Shown piece after piece: positions 18,044 to 26,452 of a stretch of DNA of 64,000 bases. Location of the stretch: the NCBI RefSeq assembly GCF_000403135.1, contig NZ_AQPN01000078.1, forward strand, positions 27,980 through 91,979. The letters are read 5' to 3'. The notes below the pieces were generated by a model. It made no database searches. It was not told the origin of the DNA and saw nothing but the letters and a program-made list of their open reading frames with translations. Origin of the DNA: Arcticibacter svalbardensis MN12-7 (lineage in GTDB: Bacteria > Bacteroidota > Bacteroidia > Sphingobacteriales > Sphingobacteriaceae). The first letter of the stretch is position 1; each line of letters begins with the position of its first letter. A program made the position numbers and the translations under genes.

Positions 18044-18075
18044 AAAAAAGCCTGACTCAAATAGAGCCAGGCTTT
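18044..18075 (-). terminator. Intrinsic terminator after carB
   Basis: Read on the reverse strand, AGCCTGGCTC pairs with GAGTCAGGCT (one G-T pair) and is followed by six T. It lies about 56 bases past the carB stop. Confidence 0.85.
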
Positions 18076-18130
18076 ATAATAACCTAAAAGAATAAAAATC
18101 CACTCCAATTCTGAAGCAGCCCTTATCTCT

Positions 18131-20947
18131 TTATTTACTTAAATACATTGATTTCTCTTTGTACAATCTCACAAAGTAAGGATCATTCAGATCTTTAATA
18201 AAGCGAATCGCTTCTCCGGTAGACTTCATTTCAGGTCCCAGTTCCTTTTCTACTTCAGGGAACTTATCATAGGAGAAAACAGGTTCCTTAATCGCAAAGC
18301 CGATCAATTTACGCTCAATCTTAAAGTCTTTCAACTTATTTGCGCCAAGCATGATCTTAGTGGCAATATTGATATAAGGCACGTCGTAGGCTTTTGCAAT
18401 GAAAGGAACCGTACGGGATGCCCTTGGATTCGCTTCAATTACATATACCACGTTCTCCTTTATAGCAAACTGAATATTCAGCAAGCCTCTTACCTCAATC
18501 GCCTTTGCCAGTTTAATGGTGTATTCTTCCATTAAATCAGTGACATGTTTGGATAAATTAAAAGGAGGCAAGATGGCATTGGAGTCACCCGAATGAATTC
18601 CGGCAGGCTCTATATGCTCCATTAAACCGATGATATGCACATCCTCACCATCGCAGATGGAGTCAGACTCCGCTTCTTCCGCACGGTCGAGGAAATGGTC
18701 AATCAATACCCGGTTACCAGGAAGATCACCCAACAGTTTAACTACTGCCTTTTCCAGATCCTCATCGTTAATAACGATACTCATACCCTGTCCACCCAAT
18801 ACATAACTCGGGCGAACCAATACTGGATAACCGACATGATGTGCTACTTCAATAGCCTCTTCAGCATTTTCTGCCACACCATATTTTGGATAAGGAATGT
18901 CAAGCTCTTTCAGCAAATCGGAGAAGCGACCTCTGTCTTCAGCAATATCCATGCTGTCAAAAGAAGTACCAATGATCTTAATACCTAGCGCATGCAGCTT
19001 TTCCGCCATTTTAAGCGCAGTTTGACCACCTAGCTGAACAATGACACCTTCAGGTTTTTCAAGCTCAATGATCTCACGTACGTGCTCCCAGAATACCGGC
19101 TCGAAGTATAGCTTATCAGCCATATTGAAATCGGTAGATACTGTTTCGGGATTACAATTGATCATAATGGACTCATAACCGGCTTCTTTAGCTGCCATCA
19201 GACCATGAACACAAGAGTAATCAAACTCAATTCCCTGACCGATACGGTTAGGTCCGGAGCCTAATACAATAATCTTTTTCTTTTCGGATGGAATGGATTC
19301 ATTTTCATCTTCGAAGGTAGAGTAGTAATATGGTGTTTTAGCCTGGAATTCTGCAGCACAGGTATCTACCATTTTGTAGACCCGGTTAATGCCCAATTCT
19401 TTTCTGCGGTCATATACCTCATCCTCAGTTACGTTACCCAGGAGCCAGGAAATCTGAATATCAGAATATCCTTTTTGCTTTAAGGTAAGGAAGAAGTCTT
19501 TGGGTATATTTTTAAGCGAATAGCGTTTGATTTCTATTTCCAGATTAACCAATTCCTGAATCTGGATCAGGAACCATTTATCGATACGGGTAGCCTTGCG
19601 GATAGACTCCAAAGGCACACCCATACTCATGGCATCTTTGATGAGGAACAACCTGTTCCAGCTTGGATGCTCAAGACCATACATAATCTCGTCGAGGTTA
19701 CGTTTTTGTCTCCCGTCGGCACCTAAACCAGAACGGCCAATTTCAAGACTCTGTGTTGCTTTTTGAAGTGCTTCAATGAAAGTACGGCCAATGGCCATTA
19801 CTTCACCTACCGACTTCATCTGCAAGCCCAGCTCCATGTTGGCACCCTTAAACTTATCGAAGTTCCATCTGGGTATTTTCACGATCACGTAATCGAGCGT
19901 AGGCTCAAAATAAGCGGAAGTGGTTTTAGTAATTTGATTTTCTACTTCATCCAGGTTGTAACCTATAGCTAGCTTAGCAGCAATTTTAGCAATCGGATAA
20001 CCTGTTGCTTTTGATGCTAAAGCGGATGAACGCGATACACGTGGATTAATTTCAATGGCAATGATCGATTCGTCGGCAGGATTTACTGAAAACTGAACAT
20101 TACAGCCTCCGGCAAAGTTACCGATAGCACGCATCATTTTTATAGCCTGATTACGCATGTCCTGGTAACAACGGTCACTCAGGGTCATTGCTGGAGCCAC
20201 CGTAATGGAATCACCAGTATGAACGCCCATTGGATCGAAGTTTTCGATAGAGCAGATGATGATCACATTATCCTTACTGTCCCTTAATAGCTCAAGTTCA
20301 AACTCTTTCCAGCCCAGTACCGCTTGCTCTACCAAAACTTCATGAGTAGGTGATGCTTGCAAACCGCGACTTAAAGCTGCGTCAAACTCTTCTTTTTTGT
20401 GGACAATACCACCTCCGGTACCACCAAGGGTATAGGAAGGGCGGATAACAAGAGGGAAACCAATTTCCTGAGCTGCTTCTTTTCCTTCGAGGAAGGAATT
20501 GGCAATCTTAGATTTGGCAACACCCACATTGATATCTACCATCAACTGGCGGAATGCTTCCCGGTTTTCAGTCTTCTCGATAGCAGCGACATCCACTCCG
20601 ATCACTCTTACATGATACTTTTCCCAGATACCTCTCTCTTCAGCTTCTTTACAAAGATTTAAGGCTGTTTGTCCACCCATTGTAGGCAGTACAGCATCAA
20701 TTTTTTGTTCCTGAAGGATTTGTTCAAGGCTTTCGCATGTTAGAGGGAGAAGATAAATATGATCACCGATCACTTTATCTGTCATAATGGTAGCCGGATT
20801 GGAATTAATAATGGATACTGCTATCCCTTCATCTTTAAGAGATAAAGCAGCCTGTGAGCCTGCGTAATCAAATTCGCAAGCCTGACCGATAATAATGGGT
20901 CCTGAACCAATGATCAGGACTGATTTGATGGACGAATCTTTTGGCAT
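18131..20947 (-). CDS. carB: Carbamoyl-phosphate synthase large subunit, short form
   Basis: Makes carbamoyl phosphate from bicarbonate, ATP and ammonia supplied by CarA, feeding pyrimidine and arginine synthesis. The 938 residues hold two homologous ATP-grasp halves (first from about residue 1, second from about 545, IIVLGSGPNRIGQGIEFDYS). The usual enzyme is about 1070 residues; this one stops just after ELGPEMKSTGEAIRF, so the C-terminal MGS-like allosteric domain is absent. This short form is, as far as I recall, normal in Bacteroidota. No carA is adjacent. Confidence 0.95.
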   Translation of the reverse strand: MPKDSSIKSVLIIGSGPIIIGQACEFDYAGSQAALSLKDEGIAVSIINSNPATIMTDKVIGDHIYLLPLTCESLEQILQEQKIDAVLPTMGGQTALNLCKEAEERGIWEKYHVRVIGVDVAAIEKTENREAFRQLMVDINVGVAKSKIANSFLEGKEAAQEIGFPLVIRPSYTLGGTGGGIVHKKEEFDAALSRGLQASPTHEVLVEQAVLGWKEFELELLRDSKDNVIIICSIENFDPMGVHTGDSITVAPAMTLSDRCYQDMRNQAIKMMRAIGNFAGGCNVQFSVNPADESIIAIEINPRVSRSSALASKATGYPIAKIAAKLAIGYNLDEVENQITKTTSAYFEPTLDYVIVKIPRWNFDKFKGANMELGLQMKSVGEVMAIGRTFIEALQKATQSLEIGRSGLGADGRQKRNLDEIMYGLEHPSWNRLFLIKDAMSMGVPLESIRKATRIDKWFLIQIQELVNLEIEIKRYSLKNIPKDFFLTLKQKGYSDIQISWLLGNVTEDEVYDRRKELGINRVYKMVDTCAAEFQAKTPYYYSTFEDENESIPSEKKKIIVLGSGPNRIGQGIEFDYSCVHGLMAAKEAGYESIMINCNPETVSTDFNMADKLYFEPVFWEHVREIIELEKPEGVIVQLGGQTALKMAEKLHALGIKIIGTSFDSMDIAEDRGRFSDLLKELDIPYPKYGVAENAEEAIEVAHHVGYPVLVRPSYVLGGQGMSIVINDEDLEKAVVKLLGDLPGNRVLIDHFLDRAEEAESDSICDGEDVHIIGLMEHIEPAGIHSGDSNAILPPFNLSKHVTDLMEEYTIKLAKAIEVRGLLNIQFAIKENVVYVIEANPRASRTVPFIAKAYDVPYINIATKIMLGANKLKDFKIERKLIGFAIKEPVFSYDKFPEVEKELGPEMKSTGEAIRFIKDLNDPYFVRLYKEKSMYLSK

Positions 20948-21028
20948 AGGTTGTTTAAAGTCAAAAGTTTAAAATTAAAAATTTTAAGACTTCTTAATCA
21001 GCGAGATTTCCTATGCTGTTAACTGAAA

Positions 21029-21059
21029 ATCCCGACCTGATTGTCGGGATGCAAAGGTA
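21029..21059 (-). promoter_or_regulatory. carB promoter -7 box and start-of-transcript hairpin
   Basis: Reverse strand 21052-21059 reads TACCTTTG, a full -7 match. Directly after it lies the hairpin ATCCCGAC/GTCGGGAT (21029-21050), which would form the very 5' end of the carB mRNA, about 80 bases before the start codon. It could stabilise the mRNA or take part in regulation; only four T follow, so it is a poor terminator. Confidence 0.55.
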
Positions 21060-21250
21060 CATAATTCTAGTACTTCTGCTAATTAAAATTAGAAAAGTTT
21101 TTAAGAGGCGTTCCGTGTAGGACTAAGAAACAAGGTTTTAGCGATATTTTAACGCATTTAAGCAGATAGTAATAGTGATTCCTTGAAATTTAGTTGTAAA
21201 AATTGGCTGAATAGAAATACACTATCCCATCCCTTATCTGTTATTTTAAT

Positions 21251-21258
21251 TAAGTTTG
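21251..21258 (+). promoter_or_regulatory. pnuC promoter -7 box
   Basis: TAAGTTTG matches TAnnTTTG. Transcription would begin within a few bases of the GTG at 21262, implying a leaderless or nearly leaderless message. The stretch back to the carB promoter holds no riboswitch that I can recognise. Confidence 0.5.
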
Positions 21259-21261
21259 TAT

Positions 21262-21879
21262 GTGATCATCTGCGAAGCTTCATTTGGACAATTATTCCTA
21301 AACCAACTCCTTCAAACATCGGCATTGGAATGGCTGGGTACTATAACCGGTTTTTTATGCGTGTATCTGGCAGCTAAACAGAATATTTTAAACTGGCCGA
21401 TATCCATTATTAGTGTTGCCGCCTATGCTTTGCTATTTTATGACTACCATCTTTTTGGAGACGCTGTTTTACAACTTTACTTCTTAGCAACAGCTATATA
21501 TGGTTGGTATTACTGGGCAAAAAACAAGGAAGAGCATCAAAAGCCCATCGCATCATTAGATAGAAAGGGTTACATGGTGGCCATTGGAGCAGTGCTCATA
21601 TTATCTGTTGTATTAGGACTTTTTCTGGATCATTTTACCCCATCTGATGTTCCATACCTTGATGGCACCTGTACCGCTATGAGTTTTGTGGCCCAGATCA
21701 TGATGACCAGGAAGATTCTGCAGAACTGGACGCTGTGGATCCTGGTTGATGCCATCTATGTGCCCCTCTATTTATATAAAGAACTGGCTCTTACTGCAAT
21801 ATTGTATCTTCTGTTTCTGGGGATAGCAGTAATGGGTTACAATGACTGGAATAAAACATGGATCGCTACAAGGAAATAA
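21262..21879 (+). CDS. pnuC: Nicotinamide riboside transporter PnuC
   Basis: An integral membrane protein of about 206 residues with roughly seven hydrophobic segments. PnuC family marks are NWPISIISVAAYALLFYDYH early on and the paired WTLWILVDAIYVPLYLYKE near the end. It carries nicotinamide riboside (PnuT homologues carry thiamine). The overlapping nadR-type kinase downstream and the lack of a TPP riboswitch favour nicotinamide riboside. The start is uncertain: an in-frame TTG at 21256 lies inside the promoter box, so I prefer GTG at 21262. Confidence 0.88.
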   Translation: MIICEASFGQLFLNQLLQTSALEWLGTITGFLCVYLAAKQNILNWPISIISVAAYALLFYDYHLFGDAVLQLYFLATAIYGWYYWAKNKEEHQKPIASLDRKGYMVAIGAVLILSVVLGLFLDHFTPSDVPYLDGTCTAMSFVAQIMMTRKILQNWTLWILVDAIYVPLYLYKELALTAILYLLFLGIAVMGYNDWNKTWIATRK

Positions 21880-22406
21880 AAAAAATAGCCGTCGTTGGAC
21901 CTGAATCTACAGGTAAATCAACCATTTCGGCTGAGTTAGCATTACATTATAATACGGTATGGGTGCCTGAGTATTCCCGCGAATATTGCAGTAAGCTCAC
22001 GGAACCTTGTAGTTGGCAGGATGAAATCAATATGTTTAAAGGACAGATTGATCTGGAGAATCAGTTAATCCCTCAAGCCAATGGAATCTTAATTTGTGAC
22101 ACCACTTTTATCACAGTAAAGATCTGGAGCGAATATATGTTCGGCAAAGCGCCTGAAGAAGTGCTATCCGAATTATCAAAGCGTCCCTACGATTTTTATT
22201 TATTAATGGACATTGATTTGCCCTGGCAAGAGGATCCTTTAAGAGATTTCCCACATTTGAGGGAGCACTTTATGAATATATGGCATAAAGAATTGCAAAT
22301 GCTTCATGCGAACTACCAAGTTATTTCAGGTTTAGCATCATTAAGAAAAGAAAATGCTATTATAGCAATTAACAATTACTTAACATATTTTGACACAATA
22401 TCTTAG
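21858..22406 (+). CDS. NadR-like ribosylnicotinamide kinase (P-loop ATPase)
   Basis: A 182-residue P-loop protein with Walker A GPESTGKST (14-22) and the NadR kinase signature VPEYSREYC. It matches the C-terminal kinase domain of NadR without the adenylyltransferase or DNA-binding parts. It would phosphorylate nicotinamide riboside as PnuC brings it in, trapping it as NMN. The start overlaps pnuC by 22 bases, a sign of coupled translation. Confidence 0.85.
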   Translation: MDRYKEIKKIAVVGPESTGKSTISAELALHYNTVWVPEYSREYCSKLTEPCSWQDEINMFKGQIDLENQLIPQANGILICDTTFITVKIWSEYMFGKAPEEVLSELSKRPYDFYLLMDIDLPWQEDPLRDFPHLREHFMNIWHKELQMLHANYQVISGLASLRKENAIIAINNYLTYFDTIS

Positions 22407-22591
22407 AATGTTTTTTTATTTTTACAACATAATATTAACACCACGTAACTAGCCATTCCGAGTAATGACTATTTACATTGAGGCACAGTTGGAGAGGCGG
22501 AATTTGAGAAGTATTATATTGATAGTGTTAATATTTTTTAGCTTTTGACTTAGCTCTCCTAAGTATACGTTCTTTTTAATTAATGATTAAA

Positions 22592-22619
22592 AACCTTCTG
22601 CCCCTCAGAAGGTTTTTTT
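22592..22619 (+). terminator. Intrinsic terminator between nadR and terC
   Basis: AACCTTCTG/CAGAAGGTT with a CCCCT loop is followed by a run of T. It lies 186 bases after the kinase stop; the gap between may hold an extra small transcript, but no product is recognised. Confidence 0.88.
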
Positions 22620-22658
22620 GTTTCATAAGCATTATATTAGAGGCATCAACTTGTAACT

Positions 22659-23447
22659 ATGGAATTTCTTTCAAATCCAGAGATCTGGATCTCCCTTTTA
22701 ACTCTTACTGTTTTAGAAATTGTACTAGGTATCGATAACATTATCTTTATCTCGATACTATCTGGCAAACTTCCTGTAAATCAACAGAAAAAAGCCAGAC
22801 AGTTGGGTTTAGGTCTGGCTATGATTACCCGGGTCCTCTTATTATTGTCCTTAAGCTGGGTGATGACGTTGACCTCCGCATTGTTTAACATGGGCGATTG
22901 GGTTGGCGTTACAAATCCTGATTTACTGGAAAAGCTGGCTATCTCAGGAAGAGATTTAATCTTACTGATAGGGGGGTTATTTTTAATATATAAGAGCACA
23001 TCCGAGATTCACGACAAACTGGAGGGTGAGGACCATATTACAGAGAATAAAAAGGTACATTCATTTGTGGGTGTACTAGCTCAGATCCTGATTCTGGATG
23101 TGGTATTTTCTCTGGATTCTGTGATTACCGCTGTTGGTATGGCCGATCATGTAGAGGTTATGATTGCTGCTGTGATCCTGGCGATAGTAGTTATGCTTTT
23201 CTCTGCTGATGCAATCAGTGGCTTTGTGAATGAGCATCCAACAGTTAAAATGCTGGCCTTATCGTTTTTATTATTGATTGGGGTTTCTCTTCTTGCTGAA
23301 GGCTTTGATCAGCATATTCCTAAAGGGTATATCTATTTTGCTATGGCCTTCTCTGTGCTTGTAGAGATGCTGAACTTAAAATTGAGGAAAGCTAGTACGG
23401 AAAAGCCTGTTCATTTAAGGAATTTCCCAGAAGAGGAAAAGAAGTAA
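22659..23447 (+). CDS. TerC-family integral membrane protein
   Basis: A 262-residue protein with about seven transmembrane segments. TerC marks are LEIVLGIDNIIFISILSGKLP near the start and ILDVVFSLDSVITAVGMADH in the middle, each with acidic residues inside the membrane that probably bind metal. Family members have been linked to tellurite resistance, manganese export and metal loading of exported proteins; which applies here is unknown. It stands alone between two terminators. Confidence 0.9.
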   Translation: MEFLSNPEIWISLLTLTVLEIVLGIDNIIFISILSGKLPVNQQKKARQLGLGLAMITRVLLLLSLSWVMTLTSALFNMGDWVGVTNPDLLEKLAISGRDLILLIGGLFLIYKSTSEIHDKLEGEDHITENKKVHSFVGVLAQILILDVVFSLDSVITAVGMADHVEVMIAAVILAIVVMLFSADAISGFVNEHPTVKMLALSFLLLIGVSLLAEGFDQHIPKGYIYFAMAFSVLVEMLNLKLRKASTEKPVHLRNFPEEEKK

Positions 23448-23588
23448 TTTTGCAAAAGGGAGTTACGGTATCCTACTTCCATCTAGCTTAGTAGTATTTT
23501 CAATTCAGTAATAAAAAATGAGGCTGTTTCATAAGTCAAAATCAAGATTCACAAACAGAAGTAATTTTGGTAAACTTTACTAAAGAAT

Positions 23589-23627
23589 AAAAAACGGCAA
23601 TTTTCAAATTGAAAATTACCGTTTTTT
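23589..23627. terminator. Bidirectional terminator between terC and rlmI
   Basis: AAAACGG-c-AATTTTC pairs with GAAAATT-a-CCGTTTT and has A and T runs on its two sides, so it can serve both converging genes. The rest of 23448-23745 shows nothing firm. Confidence 0.8.
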
Positions 23628-23745
23628 AGTATAAATGAAGCCCTCTTTAAAAATTAATTTCAGTGGGTTAAGGCCAAAATTAAGTTATTAGACTACCTAA
23701 AATTTATCACTGCTAAACGGTATCCCTAAAATTCAATATTGTCCT

Positions 23746-24933
23746 TTATACCACCCGACAAAGCAATCCTTTTAAATATTCCCCTTCAGGAAAAGAGGAG
23801 CGTACAGGATGGTCTTCTGGCTGACAAAACTGATAGATATACTGAATTTCTTTTCCGGCATCTAATGCTGCCCAGGCAAGAATCTGTTTAAAGTGACTGA
23901 TATCAACAGCGCCTGAACAAGAAAACGTTGCAAGGATGCCTCCGCTATTTAAAAGCCCCATAGCCATCCGATTCAGGTCCTTATACGCTCTTGATGCTTT
24001 ATCAAGGGATGACCGTGATGGAGCATATTTAGGCGGATCCAGAACGATAACATCAAACTTCTCATTTCCCTCCTTTAATACCCGGAGATATTTATTTACA
24101 TCGGATTGGATAGCCTGATACTGACTGGCATCAAAACCATTCAATACAATATTCTGGTTCATCGTTTCGATAGCAAGTGCCGAACTGTCCACACTGACTA
24201 CAGACGACGCCCCATATTTTAATGCATTCAATGTAAATCCACCAGAATAAGAAAAACAATCCAATACTCTTTTACCCTTTGCATGCTGTGCTACGATCCG
24301 GCGGTTATCCCGCTGATCACAGAAGAAACCTGACTTCTGACCTGCAGCTATATTAATCAGGTATTTAACATCATTTTCAATTACTTCTACAAATTCAGGG
24401 GGCTCTGCACCATAAAGGATCCCAAAGGATGCTTCCATTCCGTCATGAGCTCTCGCAGAGGCGTCACTCCGGTCAAAGATCCCTTTCACCTGGAGTAAAG
24501 TCACCAATTCATCTACAATGACGTCTTTAAGCTTTTCTATACCTGAAGTGAGGAGTTGAAGAGAAAGATAATCACCATAACGATCTACAATTAATCCGGG
24601 AAGAAAATCTGCTTCACTAAATATAAGCCTGTAGGTGTTGGTATGAGTAGAATCTAAAAGGCTCTGACGAGCAGAAACAGCCTTTTTAATTCGGGCTCTC
24701 CACCAGGTTTCATCTACAACCACATCTTCATTCCACTCTAATATTCGAACTGCCACACGTGACTGGTCATTAAAAAAACCTCTTGCCAGAAATGCTCCTG
24801 AATGATCTGTTACGTCAACAATTTCCCCATTCTCCGGCTTACCTTTGATGTTTTCTATTGCACCTGAAAATATCCATGGATGCAATTGGCGAACCGCTTT
24901 TTCTTTACCTTTTTTTAAACTAACCTGTGGCAT
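23746..24933 (-). CDS. Class I SAM-dependent 23S rRNA methyltransferase (RlmI-like)
   Basis: A 395-residue protein with an N-terminal PUA-like RNA-binding domain (about 1-75, HPWIFSGAIENIKGKPENGE), an EEHD-type middle domain, and a Rossmann methyltransferase domain with VLDCFSYSGGFTLNAL (SAM loop) and DVIVLDPPKYAPS. A late conserved cysteine lies in FSCSGAV. This matches the RlmI/YccW family, which makes 5-methylcytosine in 23S rRNA; the exact target base is inferred from the family. A TATCTTTG box ends 6 bases before the ATG, so the mRNA is probably leaderless. Confidence 0.88.
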   Translation of the reverse strand: MPQVSLKKGKEKAVRQLHPWIFSGAIENIKGKPENGEIVDVTDHSGAFLARGFFNDQSRVAVRILEWNEDVVVDETWWRARIKKAVSARQSLLDSTHTNTYRLIFSEADFLPGLIVDRYGDYLSLQLLTSGIEKLKDVIVDELVTLLQVKGIFDRSDASARAHDGMEASFGILYGAEPPEFVEVIENDVKYLINIAAGQKSGFFCDQRDNRRIVAQHAKGKRVLDCFSYSGGFTLNALKYGASSVVSVDSSALAIETMNQNIVLNGFDASQYQAIQSDVNKYLRVLKEGNEKFDVIVLDPPKYAPSRSSLDKASRAYKDLNRMAMGLLNSGGILATFSCSGAVDISHFKQILAWAALDAGKEIQYIYQFCQPEDHPVRSSFPEGEYLKGLLCRVV

Positions 24934-24938
24934 ACGCG

Positions 24939-24978
24939 CAAAGATATAGTTTCAGTTGTTCGCTTTTGTCTAATTTTG
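24939..24978. promoter_or_regulatory. Divergent promoter boxes for rlmI and tadA
   Basis: Reverse strand 24939-24946 is TATCTTTG (for rlmI) and forward 24971-24978 is TAATTTTG (for tadA). Both match TAnnTTTG, and they lie only 25 bases apart back to back. Confidence 0.6.
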
Positions 24979-25056
24979 CTACATAAAGGATTTAAAATTA
25001 TATTCTTAAAGGTATTAAATTTTGAATTTTAAAGGAATTAAAGGATTTTAGGAACA

Positions 25057-25527
25057 ATGAGATACTACAACTTTACAGCGGAACCATCGCAATCTGCTGA
25101 TGACTTCTTTATGAATGAAGCCATTAAAGAAGCAAAAATAGCCTTAAGTCTCGATGAAGTTCCTATTGGTGCGGTCATAGTCAGCAACGGAACGATCATA
25201 GGAAAAGGGCATAATTTAACTGAACAACTCAATGATGTAACCGCACATGCTGAAATGCAGGCCTTTACAGCGGCAGCAAATTATCTGGGTGGTAAGTATT
25301 TAAAAGGCTGCACTTTATATGTCACCATAGAACCTTGCGTCATGTGTGCAGGTGCCTCCTACTGGACACAAATAAGCCGTATTGTCTATGGGGCTAAGGA
25401 TGAAAAGAGAGGCTTTAGTTTGGTGAAATCCATGATCACACATCCTAAGACTGAAATAGTATCCGGAGTGAAGGAATCAGACTGTGCATTGCTGATTAAA
25501 AATTTCTTTTTGAGCAAAAGAAAGTAA
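25057..25527 (+). CDS. tadA: tRNA-adenosine / nucleoside deaminase (TadA-like)
   Basis: A zinc-dependent deaminase of 156 residues. The zinc site is visible as HAE (64-66) with the proton-shuttling Glu66, and PCVMC (93-97). The stretch VPIGAVIV and the C-terminal half fit TadA, which converts A34 to inosine in tRNA-Arg; a guanine or cytosine deaminase of the same fold is less likely. The first 18 residues are weakly conserved, so Met19 could be the true start. Confidence 0.85.
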   Translation: MRYYNFTAEPSQSADDFFMNEAIKEAKIALSLDEVPIGAVIVSNGTIIGKGHNLTEQLNDVTAHAEMQAFTAAANYLGGKYLKGCTLYVTIEPCVMCAGASYWTQISRIVYGAKDEKRGFSLVKSMITHPKTEIVSGVKESDCALLIKNFFLSKRK

Positions 25528-25565
25528 AGTTTACATAGCGCTGAACAAAATCTTCACACATAAGT

Positions 25566-25573
25566 TATCTTTG
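25566..25573 (+). promoter_or_regulatory. sodA promoter -7 box
   Basis: TATCTTTG matches the TAnnTTTG consensus and lies 34 bases before the superoxide dismutase start. Confidence 0.55.
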
Positions 25574-25607
25574 TAGAACTTAAATTTTAACTTAAAAACT
25601 TAATATT

Positions 25608-26210
25608 ATGGCTTTTGAACTTCCTGCGTTAACATACGCAACTGATGCCCTGGAACCTTATATCGACAAAGCGACAATGGAAATCCATCATGGGAAACAC
25701 CATCAAGCTTATGTAGACAATTTAAATAAAGCGATCGCCGGTACTGCAGGTGATGGTAAAACTATTGAAGAAATTTTAGCTAATATTTCTTCATACCCAG
25801 CCCCTGTACGTAACAATGGTGGCGGACACTTCAACCACAGTTTATTCTGGACTGTTATCGGTCCTAATGGTGGTGGAGAACCTACTGGTGAACTTGCAGA
25901 AGCAATCAAATCTGCTTTCGGTTCATTTGAAGATTTCAAAAAGAAGTTTGCTGAAGCTGGTGCCACTCGTTTTGGATCAGGTTGGGCATGGTTAACTGTT
26001 TCTGCTGATGGTGCTCTTCAGGTATCATCTACTCCAAATCAGGACAATCCATTAATGGATGTTGCGGATGTTAAAGGAACACCAATTTTAGGATTAGATG
26101 TTTGGGAACATGCTTACTACTTAAAATACCAAAACAAACGTCCTGATTACATTGCAGCTTTTTGGAATGTGGTGAACTGGACTGAAGTTGCAGCACGTTT
26201 TAAAAAATAA
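25608..26210 (+). CDS. sodA: Superoxide dismutase, Mn/Fe family
   Basis: A 200-residue cytoplasmic enzyme converting superoxide to oxygen and peroxide. Metal ligands are His27, His77 (in [11 protein letters not shown]), Asp164 and His168 (LDVWEHAYY). Gly at the site where Fe enzymes carry an active-site Gln, together with Gln146 in TPNQDNP, is the Mn-type or cambialistic pattern. It stands near the oxyR/katA peroxide genes, making an oxidative-defence cluster. Confidence 0.95.
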   Translation: MAFELPALTYATDALEPYIDKATMEIHHGKHHQAYVDNLNKAIAGTAGDGKTIEEILANISSYPAPVRNNGGGHFNHSLFWTVIGPNGGGEPTGELAEAIKSAFGSFEDFKKKFAEAGATRFGSGWAWLTVSADGALQVSSTPNQDNPLMDVADVKGTPILGLDVWEHAYYLKYQNKRPDYIAAFWNVVNWTEVAARFKK

Positions 26211-26235
26211 TTTTCTTTAAAAACTTTTGTTAAAA

Positions 26236-26267
26236 AGTAGTGTACTTAAGAGTATACTACTTTTTTT
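26236..26267 (+). terminator. Terminator after sodA, touching the next start codon
   Basis: AGTAGTGTACT pairs with AGTATACTACT (one G-T pair) and is followed by seven T. The last T is immediately before the ATG of the small lipoprotein ORF. Confidence 0.8.
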
Positions 26268-26435
26268 ATGGGAAAGAAACTATCTTATTTAGCTGTATTT
26301 TTTTTAATCAGCATGTTATCAAGTTGCCAGGCTATAGGCGACATATTTAAGGCAGGTTATTACGTAGGCATATTTGTTGTAATAGCTGTGTTAGTGTTGA
26401 TCTTTTGGCTGTTTAGCCTTTTTAGAAGAAAATAA
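26268..26435 (+). CDS. 55-residue small lipoprotein with one membrane segment
   Basis: The ORF encodes MGKKLSYLAVFFLISMLSSC, whose end is a lipobox with Cys20, then QAIGDIFKAG, a hydrophobic segment YYVGIFVVIAVLVLIFWLF, and the basic tail RRK. Similar small membrane lipoproteins occur in Bacteroidota; I know no function. It overlaps nothing but abuts the sodA terminator, so it must be made by read-through or from its own weak promoter. Confidence 0.65.
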   Translation: MGKKLSYLAVFFLISMLSSCQAIGDIFKAGYYVGIFVVIAVLVLIFWLFSLFRRK

Positions 26436-26452
26436 TAGCTACTGGAGGGAAT

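Noticed and set aside
20948..21261. Possible TPP or NAD riboswitch upstream of pnuC
   Set aside because: I could not find the conserved TPP core bases or another known riboswitch pattern; the promoter box lies directly at the pnuC start, leaving no leader.
23518..23545. AGGCTGTTTCATAAGTC, similar to ends of some insertion sequences
   Set aside because: No matching opposite end, target duplication or transposase fragment was found within the gap, so a mobile element cannot be supported.
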